Part shown: one piece after another, positions 35,261 to 40,866 of the stretch
Position numbering within the stretch: the first letter of the stretch is position 1
Layout of the letters: each line of letters begins with the position of its first letter
Assembly: GCA_020848735.1 (NCBI GenBank)
Contig: JADLHO010000055.1
Location: forward strand, 1 to 40,866
Length of the DNA: 40,866 bases
Direction of reading: 5' to 3'
Source: Planctomycetota bacterium
GTDB lineage: Bacteria; Planctomycetota; UBA1135; UBA2386
Notes under the pieces: generated by a model
Database searches by the model: none
What the model was told of the DNA's origin: nothing
The model's input: only the letters and a program-made list of their open reading frames with translations
Position numbers and translations under genes: made by a program

Positions 35261-36465
35261 GGTCGGAGTGAGTGCGAGGCCACGGGTCGGCTCGACCCGC
35301 GCGCGTCGGAGGCGACACGGTACCACGACGCGAAGGCGGCTTTCCACGCTCCGAAGCGAAGGGCCGATGGGGCGCGTTCCGGGCGCGTGCGTCGTTCCGG
35401 GAACGTCGGTGACACCGCCTCGATCGCGCGCTCGTCGAGCTGCCGCGTGAGGTAGACGCTCGCCCCCTCGATCCGCGCCACCGCCGCGAGCGCCGCAGTC
35501 GGTTCGAGCACGCACGCCGCGGTCGCCAGCGCGTCGGCCGTCGCCGCGTCGCTTGCGACGACGGTCGCCGCACCGCGCGTCGTCACGCCGAGCCCCGTGC
35601 GCGGATCGATGACGTGCGAGAAGCGCCGGCCCTCGATCTCGACGAAGCGGAACAGATCGCCCGAGGTGCAGACCCCGCAGCGGGCGACGCGGATCGCCTG
35701 CGGGGCGGACTCGTCCGCCGCGGCGTGTTGCAGCGCGACCAGCCAGCCGTCTTCCCCGGGCGGCGCGTCGCCGACGGCGACATCGCCACCCGCGTCGACC
35801 AGGGCACGCGCGATGCCGTGCTCGGCGAGCACGCGGAGCGCGGCGTCGGCCGCGTGGCCCTCGCCGATCGCCCCGAAGTCCAGACGCATGCCGTCGGCGT
35901 GCAGCGTCACCGTCCTCCGCTCGCGGTCGAGTTCCACGAGCCGGGTCCCGACCGAATCCCGCGCGCGCGCGAGCCGCGCCGGCGTGGGCAGTTCGCGCTC
36001 GCGGACCGCACGCCGCCAGAGCACGACGCAGGGCCCGACGGTCGGGTCGAACGCACCGTCGGTGAGCGCCGCGAGCTCGAGCGAGCGGGACAGCACGGCG
36101 AACAGGTCCTCGCTCACCGCGATCGGGGTCGCGCGCGGCGCGCGGCAGAGTCGACTCGCCTCGCTCGCGGGTTGCCAGTCGCTGAGCGTCGCATCGAGCG
36201 CCGCGATGCGCGCGAAGGCGGCGCGCGCCGCGAGTCCGGCGCGCTCGGCATCGGGCGCCCACATCACGATGCGGAACTCCGTCCCCATGTGCGGCTCGAC
36301 GAATTCGACCCGCACGCCGGGGTCCAGCGGAGCTGGGGTGCCGCACGCCGCGAGCACGAGCGCAGCGAGCAGGCCGGCGCTGCGGAGGGACCTTGGCGCA
36401 CGCTCGCCGATCCGCGGCGAGGTCCCGTAGACTGCTGCGCCCTCGCGGCCGTCGCTCGGCCGCAC
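35257..36465 (-). CDS. apbE: ApbE lipoprotein, FAD:protein FMN transferase
   Basis: The 402-residue protein has a lipoprotein signal with lipobox LAAC (C41 from the GTG start) and the whole ApbE domain: EFVEPHMGTEFRIVMWA, ATLSDWQPASEASRLCR, TDGAFDPTVGP, RLDFGAIGEGHAADAAL, ALVDAGGDVAVGD and HVIDPRTGLG, with TADALATAACVL near the end. ApbE enzymes attach FMN covalently to a threonine or serine of partner proteins outside the cytoplasm, using FAD and a divalent metal. No partner with an obvious flavinylation motif is encoded in the window. The start is unclear: GTG 36465, TTG 36471 and ATG 36483 all precede the signal, and all sit within or next to the divergent gene's start. It is followed, with overlap, by the Gfo/Idh gene. 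Confidence 0.9.
   Translation of the reverse strand: MRPSDGREGAAVYGTSPRIGERAPRSLRSAGLLAALVLAACGTPAPLDPGVRVEFVEPHMGTEFRIVMWAPDAERAGLAARAAFARIAALDATLSDWQPASEASRLCRAPRATPIAVSEDLFAVLSRSLELAALTDGAFDPTVGPCVVLWRRAVRERELPTPARLARARDSVGTRLVELDRERRTVTLHADGMRLDFGAIGEGHAADAALRVLAEHGIARALVDAGGDVAVGDAPPGEDGWLVALQHAAADESAPQAIRVARCGVCTSGDLFRFVEIEGRRFSHVIDPRTGLGVTTRGAATVVASDAATADALATAACVLEPTAALAAVARIEGASVYLTRQLDERAIEAVSPTFPERRTRPERAPSALRFGAWKAAFASWYRVASDARGSSRPVASHSLRP
36428..36433 (+). promoter_or_regulatory. Putative -10 element (TAGACT) of the FGE/heptaheme operon
   Basis: TAGACT is 39 bases before the ATG at 36473 and lies inside the first codons of the divergent apbE gene. The surrounding GTAGACTGC resembles the element before 17646. 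No -35 box is evident. Confidence 0.3.
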
Positions 36466-36472
36466 GCCCAAG

Positions 36473-37663
36473 ATGACCGGCATCTCCCGCACGTCGTCCC
36501 GCTCGTTCATCGTCCTCGCCGCGCTGTCCGCACCGCCGCTCGCCGCACAGGACGCGGCGAAGCCTGCCGCGTCGCCTGCGGTCGCGGAGATGGCCGCATA
36601 CGTCGAGTCGCTCGGCGGCACGAAGGTCGAGATCCCGATGGTCGCGCTCAAGGTCGGGACCGAGGGCTTCCCCGCCACGGTGCGGCTCGGGTCGCCGGAA
36701 GGCGAGGCGGAGCGCAAGGCCGACGAGGGCCCGCAGATCACGGTCGCCCTCGAACCGTTCTGGATCGGCAAGTTCGAGATCACCTGGGACACCTTCGACG
36801 AGTTCCGCCGCGAGTACCGCACGCTCGGCAGCCACGCCATCAGCCACGCGGATGCGAAGCCACAGGACTGGGCGGATGCGGTCAGCCTGCCGACGCCGCT
36901 CTACGAGCAGGACGCCGCACCCATCCTCAACGGCATGGGCACGGCGGGAGGCTATCCGGTCGCCAACATCTCGCAGTTCGCGGCGCGGCAGTTCACGAAA
37001 TGGCTCAGCCGGAAGACCGGCCGCTACTACCGGCTGCCCACCGAGGCGGAGTGGGAGTACGCCGCGCGCGCGGGAACGTCGACGGCGTACTCCTTCGGCG
37101 ACGATCCGGCGAAGCTCGGCGACCACGCGTGGTTCTTCGACAACTCGGCCTACGAGGACCCGAGCAAGGGTCACCCCGACTTCGGCGCGGGCTATCGAAA
37201 GGTCGGCGAGAAGGCGGCGAATCCCTTCGGCCTCCACGACATGCACGGCAACGTCGCCGAGTGGGTGCTCGATCAGTACGCGGCCGATCAGTACGCGGCG
37301 TTCGCGGACAAGACGCCGAGCTGGCGCGAGGCGCTGCGCTGGCCCGTCACCGTGTTCCCCTGCGTCGCGCGCGGCGGGAGCTGGGAGTCCGAGGCGAGCG
37401 CCTGTCGCAGCGCGGCGCGGCTCGCGTCGTCGTCGCAGTGGCAGAAGCGCGATCCGCAGCTGCCGAAGAGCATCTGGTGGTTCACCGACGGCTTCCACGT
37501 CGGGTTCCGCATCGTGCGACCGCTCGTCGAACCCGCCGAGACGGAGAAGTTGCGCGCCTGGGAGTCGGCCGACGAGATGACGAACGACATCGTCTCGCGC
37601 GGCGGCAAGGAACTGCGGGCGCCCGTCGCGACGCCGGCGAAGGCCGACGGGGACGGCAAGTGA
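36473..37663 (+). CDS. Exported formylglycine-generating enzyme (SUMF1)-like protein
   Basis: The 396-residue protein has a signal peptide (about 1-25, ending PLAAQ) and an FGE-sulfatase domain (about 80-350): EPFWIGKFEITWDTFDEF, PVANISQFAARQFTKWLSR, YYRLPTEAEWEYAARAG, NPFGLHDMHGNVAEWVLD and RGGSWESEASACRSAAR, ending GFHVGFRIVRP. True formylglycine-generating enzymes use a cysteine pair with copper to oxidise a sulfatase cysteine; I cannot place that pair here, and no sulfatase is in the window. Many bacterial members have other roles, such as binding or Fe-dependent oxidation (EgtB/SenA relatives). Its stop overlaps the start of the heptaheme cytochrome (GTGA), which points to a redox partner rather than sulfatase activation. 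Confidence 0.88.
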   Translation: MTGISRTSSRSFIVLAALSAPPLAAQDAAKPAASPAVAEMAAYVESLGGTKVEIPMVALKVGTEGFPATVRLGSPEGEAERKADEGPQITVALEPFWIGKFEITWDTFDEFRREYRTLGSHAISHADAKPQDWADAVSLPTPLYEQDAAPILNGMGTAGGYPVANISQFAARQFTKWLSRKTGRYYRLPTEAEWEYAARAGTSTAYSFGDDPAKLGDHAWFFDNSAYEDPSKGHPDFGAGYRKVGEKAANPFGLHDMHGNVAEWVLDQYAADQYAAFADKTPSWREALRWPVTVFPCVARGGSWESEASACRSAARLASSSQWQKRDPQLPKSIWWFTDGFHVGFRIVRPLVEPAETEKLRAWESADEMTNDIVSRGGKELRAPVATPAKADGDGK

Positions 37664-39519
37664 CGCGCGCGCTGTGGGTCCTGCTCGCCGCGACCTCGTT
37701 CGCCGCGGTGCTCGCGGCCCAGGATGCGGCGGGTGAGAGCTTCAAGCGCAGCGGGAGTCGGCGCGGCTACGCGCACTGGCTCGAACTCCTCGCCGCGAAC
37801 GGCAAGGCGATCGATCCGAACGCCACCGATGCCCCGCCGTTCTCGATGCGCGAGACGTGCAAGAAGTGCCACGACGTCGCGTCGATCGAACACGGCTGGC
37901 ACTTCGCCGCCGCCGCCGACGCGACCGATCGCGGGCGCAACGGCGAACCGTGGCTGTGGACCGATGCGCGCACGGGCACGCAGCTCCCGGTCTCGTTCCG
38001 CGGCTGGCCGGGAACGTGGCGACCGCAGGACCTCGGCATGTCCGCCTTCCGCTTCGTGCAGGAGTTCGGCCGGCATCTGCCGGGAGGCGCCGCGAGCTAC
38101 GCGGCGGCCAGCTTGGAGGAGGGCCGTTTCCGGCTCTCGGGTGCGCTCGACGTCGATTGCATGGTCTGTCACGGCGCCGGGTCGTCGTGGAGCCATGAGC
38201 GCTGGAGCAAGGCGATCGACTCGCAGGACTTCGCGTGGGCCTCGGGCAAGGCGCTCGGTCTCTTCGACGTGCGAGGCGAGGTGAAGTCGCTGCCCGACGA
38301 GCTCGACCCGCAGAGCCCCGCCGGCAGGGCGAAGCTGCCGGTCACCCACTGGGACCGCACGCGCTTCGGCCCCGACGGCAAGGTCTTCTTCGACATCGTG
38401 CGCGTGCCGTCGAACGACGCGTGTTTCACCTGCCATTCGTCGCAGGCCGTCGGCGAGGGCGCGACACCGCGCTGGCAACACGACGACGACGTGCATCTCC
38501 GCGCCGGCATGCGCTGCGCGGACTGCCATCGCAACGATCTCGCGCACCACACCGTGCGAGGCTTCGAGGGCGAGGTCCATCCGGCCGGCGAGGCCGTCGC
38601 ATCCTTGTCGTGTCGCGGCTGCCATCTCGATCGCAGCGATGGCCACGGCACGGTCCTCGCGCGAGGCGGTCGGCTCGGCGCGCCACTCCCGCTGCACGCC
38701 GGACTCCCCGCGGTCCACCTCGAGAAGCTCTCGTGCACCGCGTGTCACTCGGGGCCGCGCCCCACGGCGAACTCTCGGCGCGTGCAGACCTCGCTCGCGC
38801 ATGCGCTCGGAGTCCCGAGCCAGACGCGCGGCGCCGGCGACCTGCCGGCGATCGTCGAACCCGTGCTCGCCCGTGATGCCGACGGCGTGATCCGCCCGCA
38901 TCGCACGACCTGGCCCTCGTTCTGGGGCTTCGAGAAGGACGGTGCGATCCAGCCGCTCACGCCGGACGCCGCGTTCGCGACGGTGCGCCGGGCATTGCGC
39001 ATCCGGAAGGACCTGCTCGCCGAGCTGGGCGAGGGCGATGCCGCGCGCGCGAAGATCGCCGCCGGGCTCGCCGAGTTCGCGAAGACGCGGACCGATGCGA
39101 CGGCCGTCTTCGTCTCGGGTGGTCGCGTGTGGCGACTCGGCGCCGACGGCAAGAACCTCGAGTCGTCCTCGCATGCGGCGGCCGACCCGGTGAGCTGGCC
39201 CATCGCCCACGACGTGCGTCCGGCCCGCGATGCGCTCGGTGCGCGCGGGTGCACCGAGTGCCATGCGGCGGATGCGCCCTTCGTCCATGCGCCGCTCGCC
39301 GCACTCGGCGTGCTGCCCGATGCGAACCCCCCGGTGAGCACGGGTGTCGATCGCCTGCGCCTCGACGCGCAGCTCGTGAGCGCCTGGGAGACCTCGTTCG
39401 CAGGACGCGACACGTTCAAGCTCGTCGGTGTCGTCGCGCTCGCCGTCGTCGCGCTCGTCCTCCTCGTGCTGCTCTTCGGCGCCGTCGCTTCGGTCCGACG
39501 CGGGAGCTCGGCCGCATGA
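37660..39519 (+). CDS. Membrane-anchored heptaheme cytochrome c
   Basis: The 619-residue protein has a signal peptide (1-20, ending AAQD) and seven CxxCH heme sites: C67-H71, C167-H171, C255-H259, C286-H290, C318-H322, C359-H363 and C531-H535. Many additional histidines (for example HGWHF at 78-82, and H274, H279, H296, H297) could be distal ligands. The spacing is wide at both ends and tight over 255-363. A single C-terminal transmembrane helix (about 586-610) anchors it with the hemes outside the cytoplasm. It recalls octaheme hydroxylamine-oxidoreductase/tetrathionate-reductase relatives only in a general way; the class is not clear to me. The start is a GTG overlapping the FGE-like stop. 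The stop overlaps the next gene's ATG, whose product could feed or take electrons. Confidence 0.9.
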   Translation: MTRALWVLLAATSFAAVLAAQDAAGESFKRSGSRRGYAHWLELLAANGKAIDPNATDAPPFSMRETCKKCHDVASIEHGWHFAAAADATDRGRNGEPWLWTDARTGTQLPVSFRGWPGTWRPQDLGMSAFRFVQEFGRHLPGGAASYAAASLEEGRFRLSGALDVDCMVCHGAGSSWSHERWSKAIDSQDFAWASGKALGLFDVRGEVKSLPDELDPQSPAGRAKLPVTHWDRTRFGPDGKVFFDIVRVPSNDACFTCHSSQAVGEGATPRWQHDDDVHLRAGMRCADCHRNDLAHHTVRGFEGEVHPAGEAVASLSCRGCHLDRSDGHGTVLARGGRLGAPLPLHAGLPAVHLEKLSCTACHSGPRPTANSRRVQTSLAHALGVPSQTRGAGDLPAIVEPVLARDADGVIRPHRTTWPSFWGFEKDGAIQPLTPDAAFATVRRALRIRKDLLAELGEGDAARAKIAAGLAEFAKTRTDATAVFVSGGRVWRLGADGKNLESSSHAAADPVSWPIAHDVRPARDALGARGCTECHAADAPFVHAPLAALGVLPDANPPVSTGVDRLRLDAQLVSAWETSFAGRDTFKLVGVVALAVVALVLLVLLFGAVASVRRGSSAA

Positions 39520-40103
39520 GTGGAATCGCCGGACTCGCCGATGCGCTCGCGACGCGCTATCCGCTCGCGGTCGGGCTGGGCCTCGGCACGGCCGTCGTCG
39601 CGGCGCTCTTCGCCTTCCGACGGACGCCTCGCGCGATCCGCATCGGCCGCTGCGCGAGCCTGCTCGGCGCCGCCGCGACGCTCGCGGTCGTCGTGCTGGC
39701 CGCGAGCGCGTTCCAGGCCGTCCTGCGCGGTGCCGGTCTGCACGGTTGGCCGCTGCTCGCGCACGTCGTCGCCGGCGGCGCGTTCGTCGTGCTGATCGCG
39801 CTCTTCGCCTTGGCCGCGCTGCCGGCCCTGCTGCGCGCACGCGGCGACGCGCGGCCGGATGCCGCCTCACGCCTGGGCATCGCCGGAGCGTTGCTCTGCG
39901 GTGCGGTCGCGGCCGCCAGCGTCTTCGCGAGCATGTTCGCGCTCGTCGGCGGCACCGCGTTCGAGCGCCTGCTCGACGTGCACCGTTGGGCGGGCCTCGG
40001 CGCCTTCGTTCTCACGATGCTCTCGGCCGCGCGCATCGCGCGCCGACCTCACGCGGCGGCCGGCCAGAGCCAGGCGAAGCAGGCCGCGGTGACCAGCGCG
40101 TAG
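39516..40103 (+). CDS. Five-helix membrane protein, possible b-type cytochrome partner
   Basis: The 195-residue protein has five hydrophobic segments (about 16-34, 46-66, 78-106, 119-144 and 156-174). Histidines lie in or at the ends of helices: H76 and H83 around helix 3 (HGWPLLAHVVAGGAF) and H156 at helix 5 (LLDVHRWAGLGAF). The AH-x-x-x-GG and VHRWAG patterns resemble heme b sites of small membrane cytochromes, so it could pass electrons between the quinone pool and the heptaheme cytochrome. I do not recognise an exact family. The ATG overlaps the heptaheme stop (ATGA). The last 55 bases are antisense to the end of the convergent gene. Confidence 0.75.
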   Translation: MSGIAGLADALATRYPLAVGLGLGTAVVAALFAFRRTPRAIRIGRCASLLGAAATLAVVVLAASAFQAVLRGAGLHGWPLLAHVVAGGAFVVLIALFALAALPALLRARGDARPDAASRLGIAGALLCGAVAAASVFASMFALVGGTAFERLLDVHRWAGLGAFVLTMLSAARIARRPHAAAGQSQAKQAAVTSA

Positions 40104-40618
40104 ACGACGCCGTCGAAGACGAACTTCGCGGTGATGGTCCAGGACACGCCCTTCCAGATCGAGTTCGTCACGTTGCCGAAGGCGTGGCCGAGGATCGCGA
40201 TCGCGCCCGTGATGCGGAACACGTCGCCGGACGCGGCTCCACGCGGCGTGCCGATGCTCGCGATGTAGGCGACGAAGAAGCCGATCACGACGCAGAACAC
40301 GAACCACTGGCCGAGCGACTTGCCCATGCTGAAATCGCCGCTCGGTCGGATGAGGATCGAACCGACGGGGCCCCGCTTCAGCTTCTCGAGGTACTCGGGA
40401 TTGGACATGTCCTTCATCGAGCTGCAGATCGGGAACATGAACTCGCCCGAGGGCACCTTCGCCGCACGCAGGGCCTCGAGGAACGCGGCCTCGTTCGGCA
40501 CTCCGCGGTAGTCGCTCTTGTGGATCGGCAGCACCATGTGGATCACGGAGCTGGCGAAGAAGACCGCGATCGCGGAGACGAGGATCGGCAGCCAGAGCTG
40601 GAAGACGGAGTCGAGCAT
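40049..40618 (-). CDS. Conserved-looking small membrane protein of unknown function
   Basis: The 189-residue protein has an N-terminal helix (LWLPILVSAIAVFFASSVIHMVL), then a soluble stretch with HKSDYRGVPNE, FMFPICSSMKDM, and LKRGPVGSILIRPSGDFSMG. Three further hydrophobic segments follow (about 102-120, 130-148 and 163-183). The soluble loop is rich in prolines and conserved-looking motifs, which suggests a specific family, but I cannot name it. Histidines at the first helix end (IHMVLPIH) and in helix 3 (LGHAFG) could bind metal or heme. The ATG at 40618 is chosen since the helix follows; the frame is open upstream to 40681. Its 3' end overlaps that of the convergent cytochrome b-like gene by 55 bases. 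Confidence 0.75.
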   Translation of the reverse strand: MLDSVFQLWLPILVSAIAVFFASSVIHMVLPIHKSDYRGVPNEAAFLEALRAAKVPSGEFMFPICSSMKDMSNPEYLEKLKRGPVGSILIRPSGDFSMGKSLGQWFVFCVVIGFFVAYIASIGTPRGAASGDVFRITGAIAILGHAFGNVTNSIWKGVSWTITAKFVFDGVVYALVTAACFAWLWPAAA

Positions 40619-40658
40619 GGGAAGCGGGCCTCGGGCGAAGGATGAGAGGAGGGGGCGG

Positions 40659-40664
40659 AGGCTA
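40659..40664 (-). promoter_or_regulatory. Putative -10 element (TAGCCT) upstream of the membrane protein gene
   Basis: Read on the minus strand, GCTAGCCTCCG lies 40 bases before the ATG at 40618 and matches the TAGnCT pattern seen before 17646, 23940 and 36473. Confidence 0.3.
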
Positions 40665-40699
40665 GCTTCCGGGCACCGCAATTGCCCGCCGCGGCCGGC

Positions 40700-40866
40700 T
40701 CAGACGGGACGCCGGCCGACGAGACGCCGACCGAGCCAGGCCCCTGGCTCCAGGGCCATCTCGCAGGCGCGCAGGTCGTCGAGCCAGGTCGACGACGGGT
40801 CGCATGCGCAGCTCTCGAAGTATCGGAACAGGTACTCGCAGCGGCTCGCATGGACGATCGACGCGC
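40700..40866 (-). CDS. C-terminal end of an unrecognised protein, cut by the window edge
   Basis: A minus-strand frame enters from the right edge and ends at a TGA at 40700-40702, giving the last 54 residues. The sequence has CEYLFRYFESCACDPS followed by WLDDLRACEMALEPGAWLGR and an arginine-rich end. It reads as natural protein with four cysteines, but it is too short to assign. It may be upstream in the same transcript as the gene ending at 40049, although a promoter-like element lies between them. Confidence 0.6.
   Translation of the reverse strand, partial: ASIVHASRCEYLFRYFESCACDPSSTWLDDLRACEMALEPGAWLGRRLVGRRPV

Noticed and set aside
35614-37659. Upstream part of the plus-strand frame of the heptaheme cytochrome
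   Set aside because: It overlaps the apbE gene antisense and the FGE-like gene in another frame. The signal peptide begins at the GTG at 37660.

Overview
The window is about 70% GC and densely coded. It reads as chromosomal DNA of a planctomycete. The strongest evidence is an operon of a DUF1549/DUF1553 protein and a DUF1501 protein, a large PVC-type dehydrogenase/HEAT/cytochrome c lipoprotein, secreted Gfo/Idh and FGE-like proteins, and many secreted enzymes with planctomycete-style C-terminal modules. The very high GC and the secreted FG-GAP, subtilase and sugar-dehydrogenase proteins sharing one tail remind me of high-GC deep-branching planctomycetes such as the Saltatorellus/Rohdeia relatives. 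That placement is inference. I see no tRNA, rRNA, CRISPR array, insertion sequence or phage gene.

Left part (1-8001). An unrecognised protein runs off the left edge on the minus strand (1-897). It is followed by a gingipain-like C25 peptidase (minus), a small DUF5658 membrane protein (plus), the PVC-type cytochrome c lipoprotein (minus) and a PQQ-type sugar dehydrogenase (plus). The 242 bases at 898-1138 hold no gene I can support.

Second part (8095-17563). A minus-strand operon runs DUF1549/DUF1553, DUF1501, then a polyferredoxin-like 4Fe-4S membrane protein with a TPR-like tail. The last two overlap by ATGA. Divergent to it is a large secreted subtilase; the 233 bases between them (14439-14671) hold only presumed promoters.

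Third part (17646-23879). A translationally coupled plus-strand operon encodes a membrane-anchored dual-specificity phosphatase, a PAP2 phosphatase and two ArnT/PMT-like (GT39/GT83) glycosyltransferases. A third glycosyltransferase of this type converges on it. This looks like lipid-linked sugar handling at the envelope.

Fourth part (23940-33858). It holds a sortilin/BNR propeller protein, a DUF1624 acyltransferase-like membrane protein, an FG-GAP repeat protein, an EamA transporter (minus), and an AlkD-like repair protein coupled to an SGNH hydrolase. It ends with a small abundant-looking lipoprotein followed by the only textbook rho-independent terminator in the window.

Right part (33962-40866). 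Two divergent operons face each other across about 8 bases: ApbE flavin transferase plus a Tat-exported Gfo/Idh oxidoreductase (minus), and an exported FGE-like protein, a membrane-anchored heptaheme cytochrome c and a five-helix b-type cytochrome-like protein (plus). All internal junctions overlap by 4 bases. This is the most likely undescribed redox system here. A small membrane protein and a truncated gene close the window, both on the minus strand.

Translation starts mostly lack Shine-Dalgarno sequences. Several genes instead carry a TAGnCT (-10-like) element close to the start, suggesting short-leader or leaderless transcripts.
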